The notes: generated from the sequence alone by a model not told the origin. A stretch of 64,000 bases of DNA from Lachnospiraceae bacterium (GCA_019422065.1 JAHZEA010000013.1:1-64000); one strand, 5' to 3'; shown: positions 9,746 through 18,529, numbered from the stretch's first letter. Translations and numbers: made by a program.

Positions 9746-10225
9746 ATGTCTAACTCAAACGGAGCAGACTCTAATTCCGAAATATTAACAGAAAATACTT
9801 CTGTTGAGAGCATAAAAAAATACCTTACATTTGTTTCCGACAACCTTATTTTTGGTATAGACGCGTCTTATATAACAGAAATAATAATAAATCATAACAT
9901 AACTTTTCTGCCTATAGTTCCTTACTATATAAAAGGCATAATTAATCTGCGCGGTCAAATAATACCAATTATAGATATTCGCCTTAAAATGGGTAAACCG
10001 GAAAACATAAAAGAAGACGGCTCAAACTGTATTATAGTATTAAATATAGACGGTACAATGCTTGGCATAATGGTAGATAATGTTCAGCAAGTACTTGATA
10101 TAGACACAAGCAAAATATCACCTCCTACAGTAAATAACTGTGAAGAACTGGTAAACGGTATGGTTACCCTTTCTGATGGTTCAACAGTGCTTACTATTGA
10201 CTGTGATGTAATAAAAAGAACTTAA
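9746..10225 (+). CDS. cheW: Chemotaxis coupling protein CheW
   Basis: A 159-residue CheW-domain protein linking chemoreceptors to CheA. After a polar tail of ~27 residues, the CheW fold is recognisable: YLTFVSDNLIFGID, the IVPYYIKGIINLRGQIIPIID core and a C-terminal MVDNVQQVLDID strand-turn. The NLRGQ motif is the usual signature. ATG follows AAGGAGG. It lies 17 bases after cheA and 11 bases before cheR, so it is clearly co-transcribed. A second CheW domain in the window belongs to CheV (25885-26820). Confidence 0.96.
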   Translation: MSNSNGADSNSEILTENTSVESIKKYLTFVSDNLIFGIDASYITEIIINHNITFLPIVPYYIKGIINLRGQIIPIIDIRLKMGKPENIKEDGSNCIIVLNIDGTMLGIMVDNVQQVLDIDTSKISPPTVNNCEELVNGMVTLSDGSTVLTIDCDVIKRT

Positions 10226-10236
10226 GAGGTGCTATT

Positions 10237-11052
10237 ATGTTAAAAATATCTCAGGGAGATTTTTTAAAACTGGCCGATTTCGTACATCATAACTTTGGTA
10301 TTGACCTTTCAAAAAAGAAATCCCTTATAGAAAGCCGCCTTGCTTCAACGGTTCAAAACTCCGGCTTTAATAATTTTACTGAATACGTAAACCATATAAC
10401 AACATCGGCAAGTAAAACCGATATAGACAGCATGCTTAATAAGCTTACAACAAACTATACTTATTTCATGCGTGAGAAAACACATTTTGATTTTTTCTCG
10501 AATACAATACTGCCTTACTTGGTATCAACTAAAAAGAACCGTGTATTAAGTATATGGAGTGCCGGCTGTTCAACCGGCGAAGAACCTTATACCCTTACAA
10601 TGCTTATTAAAGATTTTCTGGGGTCAAAAGCTTCCCAGTGGGATACGCGAATATTGGCTACAGATATATCTCAAAACGTGCTCAATAAAGCCATGAAAGG
10701 CGAATATGAATCGGAATCAATTATAAACATACCTGCCAAATGGAAAAACGAATACTTTACATATGGCAAAGATAAATCAAAGGTAATGGTAAGCAAAGCG
10801 GTTAAAGATAATGTTATATTCCGCACATTTAACTTAATGGAACCTATACATTTTAAAATACCTTTTGACGTTATTTTCTGCCGCAATGTAATGATTTATT
10901 TTGATCAGCCTACCAAAGACGCATTAATTCAAAGGTTTTATAATGCCACAAACCCAGGCGGCTACCTGTTAATAGGCCACTCAGAAAGCTTAAACCGTGC
11001 GGCAACAGCTTATCAGTATATAATGCCTTCTGCCTATAGAAAACCGCTTTAA
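10237..11052 (+). CDS. cheR: Chemoreceptor methyltransferase CheR
   Basis: A 271-residue SAM-dependent methyltransferase that methylates glutamates on MCPs for adaptation. It has an N-terminal helical domain (about 1-75), then the Rossmann-type methyltransferase domain with the SAM loop WSAGCSTGEEPYTL, followed by ILATDIS and the conserved FDVIFCRNVMIYFD motif. The C-terminal GGYLLIGHSESL strand is also typical. No TPR or pentapeptide-docking extension is visible. The MCP in this window also lacks a C-terminal NWETF-type docking tail, so recruitment is probably direct. It lies between cheW and cheB. Confidence 0.96.
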   Translation: MLKISQGDFLKLADFVHHNFGIDLSKKKSLIESRLASTVQNSGFNNFTEYVNHITTSASKTDIDSMLNKLTTNYTYFMREKTHFDFFSNTILPYLVSTKKNRVLSIWSAGCSTGEEPYTLTMLIKDFLGSKASQWDTRILATDISQNVLNKAMKGEYESESIINIPAKWKNEYFTYGKDKSKVMVSKAVKDNVIFRTFNLMEPIHFKIPFDVIFCRNVMIYFDQPTKDALIQRFYNATNPGGYLLIGHSESLNRAATAYQYIMPSAYRKPL

Positions 11053-11086
11053 ACGCTTTATACACTTATTTCAAGGAAGTGATACT

Positions 11087-12133
11087 ATGCTTCAAGCAAA
11101 AAAAATACGAGTCCTTACTGTAGATGACTCCATATTTTTCAGAAAGATGCTTATAGACAATCTTTCTAAATTCGAAAACATAGAAGTTGTAGGCTATGCC
11201 ATAAATGCCTATGACGCTAAAAATAAAATACCTACTCTTAAGCCGGATGTAGTTACTCTTGATGTAGAAATGCCCGGAATGAGCGGTATAGACTTTCTTA
11301 AACAACTTATGAAGGAAAACCCGGTTCCTGTTATACTTGTGTCATCATTAAACTTAAGCGTATTTGACGCACTTTCTGCCGGAGCCGTTGACTTTGTAAG
11401 AAAGCCGGATATGTCATCAGACAACAGCTTTAAGATTTTTATATCAGACCTGTATAGAAAAATAACTATTGCCTCTACCGCTAAAGTGCGTCTGCATAAT
11501 ACACCAGCAAAAACGGCAATGCATAATATTTTAGCTCATAATTTTAACCCGTCAAAATTAAAGCTGGATTCAATGATTATAGCCATAGGTGCCTCTACAG
11601 GCGGTACTGAAGCTACACTTAGCATATTAAAACAGCTTCCTGCAAACATGCCCGGTATAGTTGTTACACAGCACATGCCGCCGGGATTTACTAAAATGTA
11701 TGCAGACAGACTGGACCGAATTTGCAAAATTTCGGTTAAAGAAGCTAAAAATGGCGACCAAGTTATTCCCGGTCAAGCCCTTATTGCTCCCGGGGATAAA
11801 CAGATGAAAGTTGTAAAAGTAGGCACACATTATACCGTAAGCTGCTTAGATGGTGAAAAGGTAAGCGGACATAAACCATCTGTAGATGTATTGTTTAACT
11901 CTGTAGCTGATGCCGCAGGACCAAATGCAATTGGCGTAATACTTACCGGAATGGGCCGTGATGGTGCCTCAGGACTGCTTAAAATGCGTCAGAAAGGCGC
12001 TTATACCATAGGCCAAAATAAAGAAACTTGCGTTGTTTATGGTATGCCAATGGTAGCCTACAATATAGGCGCTGTGTGCATACAGGCCGCATGTGAAAAC
12101 ATATCAGACTTAATACTTGAAAAACTTAAATAA
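11087..12133 (+). CDS. cheB: Chemotaxis methylesterase/glutamine deamidase CheB
   Basis: A 348-residue response regulator with an N-terminal receiver (TVDDS acidic pocket; phospho-acceptor Asp59 in LDVEMPG) and a C-terminal methylesterase domain. The catalytic triad is visible as Ser170 in IGASTGG, His196 in VTQHMPPGF and Asp292 in TGMGRDG. It removes receptor methyl groups and opposes CheR; CheD (26907-27404) provides the parallel deamidase. Start: ATG after AAGGAAGTG. It is the last gene of the che operon and is followed by a terminator hairpin at 12141-12174. Confidence 0.96.
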   Translation: MLQAKKIRVLTVDDSIFFRKMLIDNLSKFENIEVVGYAINAYDAKNKIPTLKPDVVTLDVEMPGMSGIDFLKQLMKENPVPVILVSSLNLSVFDALSAGAVDFVRKPDMSSDNSFKIFISDLYRKITIASTAKVRLHNTPAKTAMHNILAHNFNPSKLKLDSMIIAIGASTGGTEATLSILKQLPANMPGIVVTQHMPPGFTKMYADRLDRICKISVKEAKNGDQVIPGQALIAPGDKQMKVVKVGTHYTVSCLDGEKVSGHKPSVDVLFNSVADAAGPNAIGVILTGMGRDGASGLLKMRQKGAYTIGQNKETCVVYGMPMVAYNIGAVCIQAACENISDLILEKLK

Positions 12134-12140
12134 AACAAAC

Positions 12141-12185
12141 TGCCGCCAGTATATAATTTTTATAACCGGCGGCAAATTTATTTTT
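12141..12185 (+). terminator. Terminator after cheB
   Basis: Arms TGCCGCC (12141-12147) and GGCGGCA (12168-12174) are perfectly complementary around an AT-rich loop. They are followed by AATTTATTTTTG and lie eight bases after the cheB stop. Confidence 0.65.
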
Positions 12186-12356
12186 GTAATTATAAAATTC
12201 ATTCATAAATCATATGTATTGTTTAGTACATTAAAAATTTGTTACATCTTAATTCAAATTAATTCTCTCTTGTTAAACAGCTAAGCAATATTTAATATAA
12301 AGAGCTTAAATAAAAACCAATATGCTTAAAACTTATTATTTTATATTGCATAAAAC
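12186..12356. other. Noncoding gap between convergent operons
   Basis: About 170 AT-rich bases between the cheB terminator and the shared terminator. I see no open reading frame with a ribosome binding site, no RNA gene and no repeat here. Confidence 0.5.
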
Positions 12357-12390
12357 AAAAAAGGTATTTTCAGCCGAAAATACCTTTTTT
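12357..12390. terminator. Bidirectional terminator between cheB and csrA
   Basis: A perfect 15-base inverted repeat, with left arm AAAAAAGGTATTTTC and loop AGCC, gives a T-run after the stem on either strand. It serves csrA on the minus strand and backs up the cheB terminator on the plus strand. Confidence 0.85.
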
Positions 12391-12401
12391 GCAACCCTGA
12401 T

Positions 12402-12638
12402 TTACTTTTTACTAATACTGTTTTCAGCAAACTTTTTTAAAACCGCCAAATCTGAATTCTGAGCGGCGGACTCCTTGTTGACATTAGCAGCAGTTAAAAG
12501 TTCACTTCTTATAATGCTTATGTCTTTAGGCGCGTCAATGGCTATTTTAACAATACCATTGCCTGCCTCAACAATTCGCACTTCAATGCTGTCGCCTATT
12601 TTAATGGATTCCCCTTCTTTTCTTTGTAATATAAGCAT
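12402..12638 (-). CDS. csrA: Carbon storage/translation regulator CsrA
   Basis: A 78-residue RNA-binding protein that blocks ribosome access to GGA-containing leaders. The start MLILQRKEGESIKIGD and the central VRIVEAGNGIVKIAIDAP strands are the full CsrA fold; the last ~25 residues form a polar helix. Known partnership: FliW binds CsrA and relieves repression of flagellin translation, and fliW lies immediately upstream (4 bases apart). In many Firmicutes the flagellin gene follows csrA, but here the transcript ends at a terminator, so the target flagellin gene must be elsewhere. Start: ATG with AAGGAGG upstream. Confidence 0.96.
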   Translation of the reverse strand: MLILQRKEGESIKIGDSIEVRIVEAGNGIVKIAIDAPKDISIIRSELLTAANVNKESAAQNSDLAVLKKFAENSISKK

Positions 12639-12642
12639 ATAC

Positions 12643-13083
12643 TCAGCCCTCCTTAATCATACTGCTAAATGGATATTTAAAAGAGTACTGTGTATTATCC
12701 AATATTACTTGACAAGCATCCCTTGTTTCTGGGTTTACCACTATAGGACATCTTAAATTAACAGTGCTGTTTTTTAATACCGGCCGCATAACACAGATAT
12801 TATAAAACAACGCTTCTTTTTCGTTATTTAGCTTCAGCACTTCAAGGCTCTCTTTATTAAGCTTAGGTGTATAGTCAGAGAGAAATGAAAACGGATTTAT
12901 AACCGGAAAAGCCAGTTCACTTTCCTCAAGGCTTTGAAGGCAAAGAATATTTCCATTATCATTATCAAATCTTATAAGACTGAAATATCTATATTTTTCA
13001 AAACCAAATAAACCATTTTTAAAATCTAAAACCTCATCGTCTTTAAACGAAAGTTCGCCAAAATACTTTGTCATTCTCTCCAT
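12643..13083 (-). CDS. fliW: Flagellar assembly factor FliW
   Basis: A 146-residue cytoplasmic CsrA antagonist. Recognisable family features are an early TKYFGE strand, the LDFKNGLFGFEKYRYF motif, and a central INPFSFLSDYTPKLN stretch. FliW switches partners between free flagellin and CsrA, so flagellin export feeds back on its translation. The order yviE-fliW-csrA is conserved in Bacillus and Clostridia. Two in-frame ATGs (residues 1 and 4) are possible; GGAG lies upstream of the first. It lies 19 bases after yviE. Confidence 0.95.
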   Translation of the reverse strand: MERMTKYFGELSFKDDEVLDFKNGLFGFEKYRYFSLIRFDNDNGNILCLQSLEESELAFPVINPFSFLSDYTPKLNKESLEVLKLNNEKEALFYNICVMRPVLKNSTVNLRCPIVVNPETRDACQVILDNTQYSFKYPFSSMIKEG

Positions 13084-13102
13084 ACTAATTCACTCCGTAA
13101 AA

Positions 13103-13717
13103 TTATGCCTTTACATCAATATTTTGATTTTCAGGGTCTGCACTTGGCGGAACATAAATAGGTCCACCTATGTACTCAATAACAACATCTGGGTATTGAG
13201 TTATATTCATCTCAATATCACCTGGAATAAACTCAAAATCCCCCTTGAGAATACGCCAGTCAAAATTCATTTTATCCATTTGATACTCAATTGTAACATC
13301 AGGCTGTGACCAACTTAAATCCGCCTGTGTATGAGGTATAAAATCTATACCAATATCCGGCGGAGTAAAATATTTATCAGTCTGTGACTGAATAATCTGG
13401 CCTATAGCGTCCTCACCAATTTTGGCTCTAAGCAAAAGCTTTCCTTCCTGCATTGTGGAACCCATTGCTTCATAAGCAGCATTTTTCCCCATTTGAGCAT
13501 AACGCCTTATACTGCTTGAAACAGATGCTGGAGATATAGAATCTCTTGCCTCAAATGTATCAATATTAACACGTATAGGGCTGCTGCTGATTTTCATTTT
13601 TCCTTTGTCACGGCTTATTTCCAAATCAGCAGTACCGTTTTTATACTCAAGATGCGCTTTATTAATTTTCATCTCAAAGGCAATAGGTATATTTGTTATT
13701 TTTAACAACGATTCCAT
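13103..13717 (-). CDS. yviE: YviE-like DUF6470 flagellar-cluster protein
   Basis: A 204-residue protein without signal peptide or membrane segment. It shows the YviE/DUF6470 pattern: an N-terminal strand pair (LLKITNIPIAFEMKINKA), a central YAQMGKNAAYEAM helix, and a C-terminal proline-rich beta region with PDVTIEY and PDVVIEYIGG. Function is not known. It is regularly found between flgL and fliW, as here, which suggests a late role in filament assembly or control. The name follows Bacillus usage and position; the family match is by motif recall, not by a search. Confidence 0.8.
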   Translation of the reverse strand: MESLLKITNIPIAFEMKINKAHLEYKNGTADLEISRDKGKMKISSSPIRVNIDTFEARDSISPASVSSSIRRYAQMGKNAAYEAMGSTMQEGKLLLRAKIGEDAIGQIIQSQTDKYFTPPDIGIDFIPHTQADLSWSQPDVTIEYQMDKMNFDWRILKGDFEFIPGDIEMNITQYPDVVIEYIGGPIYVPPSADPENQNIDVKA

Positions 13718-13753
13718 AAATTCACCCCCATTATGTATAAAATCTTATATTTA

Positions 13754-14755
13754 TTAATTCATAAAATCAATAAATGACTGCGATAATATACTGTTGCCAA
13801 CTTTTAAAGCTGCATTATAAGCGTACTGCTGCCATATATAGTCAGTAATAGCAGCTGCCATATCAACTTGGTCTACTGCAACTATTTGTTCATTTAATGC
13901 ATCCTGATTGCTTAATAACTTAGTTTCTGTATTTTCCAAAAATTCGCACTGTGTACCAAGCTCAGCAGCAAAATCAGCTACATTATTTTTACATTCAGTA
14001 AACTGGTCTAACATATCTGAATACCTTTCCTCATCAAAAGGCTCTTTTTCCAATTCATCTGCCATCTGCCCCAAAAGCGTAACTACATTTTTGCTTATAC
14101 CATCATCTGTATTTCCATACCCCAACATTTTAAGTCCGCTTACTGCTGTGTTAAATGCACTGTCGTCTTGAAGGACACCATTTGATTCCTGCATACCAAA
14201 ACCAATATCAATATACAGAGTTTCATTCATGTATTCCTCAAGCTGTTTAATTTCGTCAGGGTCGTCAGTATTAACATCTATGCCACGGTATTCAAGTGTA
14301 CCATCATCTGTAAGGTCAAAAGGCACTTCTTTTGTTGATGCACCACCGAATAAAAACCTATCGCCATAAGTACCGTTCATGCTTAATATAATAGTTTCCT
14401 GCATACCCCTTAATGTTTTTGCATAAGTCTGTCTTCCTTCATAGCTTGTAGCACCATTTATAGCTTTAAGTGCATCTTCACTTACATCATTTGATAAAAC
14501 CTGACTTACCTGAAGTGTACTTGCCGATATGCTATCATAAAGCTTTATTGTTGACTGAACATTGTTAACATAATCCGCATTTTCATTATATTCTCTCCAC
14601 AGCTTAAAAGAACGTGTAGCAGCTGAAGGGTCTTCTGCTATTGATGTGAAATTTTGTTTTGTTAATACCTTTATTCTGGAAGAATTAAGATTTAAAGTAG
14701 TTTTATTTAAGTTCCTGCTGTAGCCGTTTATAATTGACCTAGTACTGATACGCAT
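13754..14755 (-). CDS. flgL: Flagellar hook-filament junction protein FlgL
   Basis: A 333-residue HAP3 protein, the second junction protein between hook and filament. The N-terminus (MRISTRSIINGYSRNLN, then EDPSAATRSFKLWRE) and the C-terminal helix (AAITDYIWQQYAYNAALKVGNSIL) form the flagellin-like D0/D1 coiled-coil pair. The central part (DRFLFGGAST onward) is the exposed domain. It is exported through the flagellar gate. It lies 23 bases after flgK. Start: ATG after GAGGTAA. The length is near the usual ~300 residues. Confidence 0.95.
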   Translation of the reverse strand: MRISTRSIINGYSRNLNKTTLNLNSSRIKVLTKQNFTSIAEDPSAATRSFKLWREYNENADYVNNVQSTIKLYDSISASTLQVSQVLSNDVSEDALKAINGATSYEGRQTYAKTLRGMQETIILSMNGTYGDRFLFGGASTKEVPFDLTDDGTLEYRGIDVNTDDPDEIKQLEEYMNETLYIDIGFGMQESNGVLQDDSAFNTAVSGLKMLGYGNTDDGISKNVVTLLGQMADELEKEPFDEERYSDMLDQFTECKNNVADFAAELGTQCEFLENTETKLLSNQDALNEQIVAVDQVDMAAAITDYIWQQYAYNAALKVGNSILSQSFIDFMN

Positions 14756-14778
14756 TAAAATTACCTCATTTCTATAAT

Positions 14779-16848
14779 TTAACGTCCAACTACTCCCATG
14801 TTGTTTATCAAAGTATCAAGGGCCTCATCAAGTACAGTCATAAGTCTTGCGGAAGCATTGTACGCCTGTGAGAACTGAATCATATTCATACCTTCTTCAT
14901 CAAGGGAAACACCGGAAACATTGTCTCTGTCATCGTTAATGCTTGATGCTAAAGAAGTATGGTTGTTTAATATCTCTGTACTGGAATTAATATCAAGACC
15001 AAGCTGAGTACCCATATTTACAAAGAACTCCTGAAAGCTTCCTTCAAATATCTTAACATCATTTGCTCCGCCTGTTGAATATTCCATTGATTCTTTCATC
15101 ATAGTAATCATATGAGAAATATTATCGTTGGCACCTAATGGAGCATCAGGGTCCTGAGATGCAGTTATACCGTATTCATTGTTGGCCCATCCGTCAGCAA
15201 TTTTAATGTTTTTAGCTGTTATTTCAGTTGTTCCGTCATTTGTAGCAAATAAATCATGGTCTGTGTAGCCTGCTGTGTTGTTAGCATCATTAAAAGATGT
15301 AGCAAACTTATTGGCAAGCAAATCCAAAGACTTTTGGTAATAGCCTATGCCTTTTGATGTTGCCGGGTCATCAAATTCGCCATTGTTGTTAAGCAAATCA
15401 AGAGAGCCCTTTAATGAACCTGTTGTAAGCTCTCCATTAATATTAGTTCTTGCAACTCCCGCAGCCTCTGCATCATCTTTTTCTTTAATTTTTGCATCAA
15501 GATTTTTTTGTGCTGCATCTATTCTTTCAGCTTCATTAGCAACCAGCTCATTATACTTATTTGTAGCCTTATCTAATGTCTGCTGTGCCTTATCTGTTTG
15601 TGACTGAAGACTTTTTTGCTCAGACTCAGCTTCTCTTTGAGCCTTCTGTGCTTCTTTTAAAGCATCTTTCTTTGCATCAAGAGTTTCTTTAGCCTGTGTA
15701 ACAGCATTTGCTAAATCAGTATCTGATGGGTCAGCTGCCGCTGCTTCTTTAGCTTTGTCATAAGCTTCTTGAGCAGTTGTAACTTCACCTTGAGCAGTAG
15801 TTACAGCGTTGCCTGCGTCAGTTACTTTTTGATTTGCGTCAGATAAAAGCTGTTTTAAATCATCTAAAGCCGTTTGGGCGTTATTCATTTCTGTTTGGGC
15901 ATTACCTGCTGCTGCTGTTTCCTTATCAAGAAGTTTCTGCGCGTTATCAATAGCAATTTGAAGTTCTGTGTTTTCTGGTGAAAGCTCAGTAAGGCTTATA
16001 TTCCACTCACCAGTTGCGTCATCTTTTTCAGCCGTAAGCTGACGAGCCTGCTCATCATTTATAAGGTCTATTTTTTCATTTTCTCCAACAAGCCTTATTG
16101 TAAGCTCATCTACAACTATAGAGTCTGAAACCTGAATAGGTTTATACTGAACATCTATATTTACATATGTAGAAAGCTCGTCTATTAAAGAGTTTCTTTG
16201 GTCTTGAAGCTCAAGGGCGTCATCGCCGTGTATCTGGCTGTTTTTAATCGATATATTCAGCTCTTGTATGCTTGTCAAAATTTTATTAACAGCCGGTATA
16301 TCAACATCCGTAAGGTCTGTTTCCTGATTACCTCTTATGGTTTCAAGCTGTTTTGAGTAAGAATTAAAAAGCTTAACTAAAACATCAGCAGAAGATTTAA
16401 CCATATTGTCAAACTCCTTGCTGCCTACATTTTCAGCAAGATTGTTTAACCTTGTTATAATATCACTTAACTGGTTATTAATTCCGCCGCCATCTTCTTT
16501 CATGCTTGTTTCGTCAATAATATCAGCAATTTCTCCCAAGCCGGAAGTCCATATATCATACTCACCAACTTGAGCCATTTCTGTACGGAATCTTTTGTCT
16601 AAAAACGGGTCTCTTAACTGTGAAACACCTGTTACAAAAACACCATTACCGATATTAGTTAAATATTTCGACGCATATTTGTTGCTGCCTCCGCCAACAT
16701 TAAGGCTTACCTGGTCTAACCTCTGACGGGTATATCCAGGAGTACTTATATTGGCTATGTTCTGTCCTACTACACTAAGAGCTTTCTGACTTGCACTCAT
16801 ACCCAGTCTAGCAGTCATAAAGCTGCCAAAAGTTGAATTAATCACCAA
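14779..16848 (-). CDS. flgK: Flagellar hook-associated protein FlgK with a large coiled-coil insertion
   Basis: A 689-residue HAP1, the first hook-filament junction protein. The N-terminal rod/hook motif is clear (KALSVVGQNIANISTPGYTRQR), followed by FLDKRFRTE and the LNNLAEN helical region. The C-terminal D0 helix (MIQFSQAYNASARLMTVLDEALDTLINNM) is intact. Between about residues 295 and 463 sits an Ala/Gln/Lys/Asp-rich stretch with heptad-like spacing and no Gly/Pro-rich turns, predicted to be a long coiled coil; FlgK normally has a beta domain here. This explains the length well above 500-550. Start is TTG (16848) or the adjacent GTG, both suitably placed after GGGAGG. Chaperone FlgN is encoded just upstream. 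Confidence 0.93.
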   Translation of the reverse strand: MVINSTFGSFMTARLGMSASQKALSVVGQNIANISTPGYTRQRLDQVSLNVGGGSNKYASKYLTNIGNGVFVTGVSQLRDPFLDKRFRTEMAQVGEYDIWTSGLGEIADIIDETSMKEDGGGINNQLSDIITRLNNLAENVGSKEFDNMVKSSADVLVKLFNSYSKQLETIRGNQETDLTDVDIPAVNKILTSIQELNISIKNSQIHGDDALELQDQRNSLIDELSTYVNIDVQYKPIQVSDSIVVDELTIRLVGENEKIDLINDEQARQLTAEKDDATGEWNISLTELSPENTELQIAIDNAQKLLDKETAAAGNAQTEMNNAQTALDDLKQLLSDANQKVTDAGNAVTTAQGEVTTAQEAYDKAKEAAAADPSDTDLANAVTQAKETLDAKKDALKEAQKAQREAESEQKSLQSQTDKAQQTLDKATNKYNELVANEAERIDAAQKNLDAKIKEKDDAEAAGVARTNINGELTTGSLKGSLDLLNNNGEFDDPATSKGIGYYQKSLDLLANKFATSFNDANNTAGYTDHDLFATNDGTTEITAKNIKIADGWANNEYGITASQDPDAPLGANDNISHMITMMKESMEYSTGGANDVKIFEGSFQEFFVNMGTQLGLDINSSTEILNNHTSLASSINDDRDNVSGVSLDEEGMNMIQFSQAYNASARLMTVLDEALDTLINNMGVVGR

Positions 16849-16878
16849 AAAAACCTCCCTAAATACTAAATATTGCCT

Positions 16879-17343
16879 TTAAACCCGTCTGCTTGTAAAG
16901 CTTCTCTTGGCCATTATAACCTCGCCGTCTTCTTTGTATGTTTTATTAAATTTATCTGCGGCATTCAAAGACTCCAATTTTTTATCAATTCTATGCAAAT
17001 TAAGCTCTATAGCGTTCTGCGCATTTGAAAAGCTCTTTTTGTATAATTTAAGTTTTTGCTCAATAGAATTAAAAATTTCAGTTAGCTTTTTCTTATCGCT
17101 TTCCGGTGCTTTTTCTATTATCTGCTTAAAAGTCAGGTTTTCATAGCCTAATGCCTTTTGTGCGGCCTCGCGTTTTTTATCTAAACCGCGAAGCTTAAGA
17201 AGCAAAACCTGTTCCTGTTTCATGCAGTCGTCAACCTTAGCGATATTGTTTTTTAAAGCTGCCTGAAATTTTGTGTTTTCAACCTCAGTAATATCATCAA
17301 TAAACTGAATAGTTTCCGAAAATACTTTCATTAACTGTTCCAT
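16879..17343 (-). CDS. flgN: FlgN-like flagellar export chaperone
   Basis: A 154-residue all-helical, Lys/Glu-rich protein of FlgN type. It has long amphipathic helices and a C-terminal basic segment (KTYKEDGEVIMAKRSFTSRRV). FlgN chaperones bind the C-terminal helices of FlgK and FlgL and deliver them to the export gate. Sequence conservation in this family is low, so the call rests on length, helical character and position between flgM and flgK, which matches Bacillus (flgM-yvyG-flgK-flgL). Confidence 0.85.
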   Translation of the reverse strand: MEQLMKVFSETIQFIDDITEVENTKFQAALKNNIAKVDDCMKQEQVLLLKLRGLDKKREAAQKALGYENLTFKQIIEKAPESDKKKLTEIFNSIEQKLKLYKKSFSNAQNAIELNLHRIDKKLESLNAADKFNKTYKEDGEVIMAKRSFTSRRV

Positions 17344-17373
17344 TTTGTCAACTCCTGTAAAACTCTGCCGGAA

Positions 17374-17667
17374 CTATAAAAGGATTTTCCGTATAATCTC
17401 GTCAATTCCTATTTGATAGCTTCCGTCCTCAATCTGTAATTTTAATTCTTCAAGCTCTTTTTCGGAATGAGATTTTTTTACATCATTCATTATTTTGTTT
17501 TTTAACTCATTAACAAATTTAGCCTCAGGAAGTGCATCGCTTTTATGGATAGACACTTCATCAAAGCTTTTTACATTTGAAAAACCGTCCGAAACACTGC
17601 CGCGGCGGCTAATGTTTGTATTGGGATTATTGTAGTAAACCGAATTTGAATCAGATACTATCTTCAT
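17374..17667 (-). CDS. flgM: Anti-sigma-28 factor FlgM
   Basis: A 97-residue protein with a polar, disordered N-terminal half and C-terminal helices (residues ~45-97: LPEAKFVNELKNKIMNDVKK and so on), the part that binds FliA. The C-terminus ends with a short DEIIRKILL helix. An upstream ATG at 17682 would add five residues, but GGGAGAT lies between the two ATGs at good spacing for the ATG at 17667, which I prefer. It is the first gene of the late operon and lies behind a predicted sigma-28 promoter, so FliA would induce its own inhibitor. Export of FlgM after hook completion frees FliA. Confidence 0.87.
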   Translation of the reverse strand: MKIVSDSNSVYYNNPNTNISRRGSVSDGFSNVKSFDEVSIHKSDALPEAKFVNELKNKIMNDVKKSHSEKELEELKLQIEDGSYQIGIDEIIRKILL

Positions 17668-17704
17668 GCCATCATCTCCCATTGCTATCTAATCTTTATA
17701 ATGT

Positions 17705-17731
17705 ATATCGTCAAATTGTTGAAAAAGATAA
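17705..17731 (-). promoter_or_regulatory. Predicted sigma-28 promoter of the flgM-flgN-flgK-flgL operon
   Basis: On the minus strand TTAT (17731-17728), 15 bases, then GACGATAT (17712-17705). The boxes are identical to those upstream of cheA. The flgM start is 37 bases downstream. Confidence 0.65.
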
Positions 17732-17777
17732 CATCTTAACATTAAATAAACCGTTTAATTTAACATAAAAATTAAAC

Positions 17778-18470
17778 TTAAATCAAATCACCATATTTTC
17801 CATGCTTAACATCACCTATTATACGGCCGTTATAGAGTGTTACAACACGTTTTTTCATAATATTAACAAGATTTTTTTCATGTGTTGCCATTATAATAGT
17901 AACTTTGTGCCTGTTTATTTCGTCTAAAAGATTCATAATGTCCCATGAGGCGTCATTGTCGAGACCAGATGTAGGCTCATCGGCAATAAGTATACAAGGA
18001 TTGTTTATAATAGCTCTTGCCAAAGCCACTCTAGACTTTTCACCGCCTGAAATCTCGTTAGGGTACGCATCTGCTTTATTGCGCATACCCACCATTCCAA
18101 GAGAAGATAAAACTTTTTCTTTTAGTTTAGAGCCGCCTTTACCAGTAGCCAGCATTGCCAGCTCTATGTTCTCATAAACCGTTCTTTCGTTAAGAAGCAT
18201 TCCGTCTTCTTTTATAATACCTATTTTTCTTCTGTAAAAAGGTATCTCTTTTCTTTTCATATTGGTTATGTCCTGCTTGCCAAAACATATTCTGCCTTCC
18301 GACGGATTAAGTTCTTTAGTCAAAAGAGACAGTAAAGTGCTTTTGCCTGAACCGTTCTGCCCCAGCAAAAACACAAAATCACCTGATTTTATATGAAGAT
18401 TAATATCGCTGAGGCCTTTAACACCGTTTGGGTATACTTGGCTTACATGTTCAAGTGTTACCGAATACAT
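17778..18470 (-). CDS. FtsE-like ABC transporter ATPase, orphan
   Basis: A 230-residue ABC ATPase: Walker A GQNGSGKST at about residues 37-45, signature ISGGEKSRVALARA, Walker B CILIADEPTSGLD and H-loop ATHEK. The opening (TLEHVSQVYPNGVKGLSDINL) and the size resemble FtsE, which pairs with the permease FtsX to control cell-wall hydrolases. No FtsX or other permease is adjacent: downstream is the flgM promoter, and upstream is a divergent secreted peptidase. The partner could be encoded elsewhere, or could be the MacB/FtsX-type permease at 60673-61965, though distance makes that doubtful. ATPase identity is certain; the FtsE assignment is moderate. Confidence 0.85.
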   Translation of the reverse strand: MYSVTLEHVSQVYPNGVKGLSDINLHIKSGDFVFLLGQNGSGKSTLLSLLTKELNPSEGRICFGKQDITNMKRKEIPFYRRKIGIIKEDGMLLNERTVYENIELAMLATGKGGSKLKEKVLSSLGMVGMRNKADAYPNEISGGEKSRVALARAIINNPCILIADEPTSGLDNDASWDIMNLLDEINRHKVTIIMATHEKNLVNIMKKRVVTLYNGRIIGDVKHGKYGDLI

Positions 18471-18529
18471 AACCCTAATTCCTTTCCTATATAAATTACA
18501 ATAAAGTACACAATTATTTTAAGCTGTGG

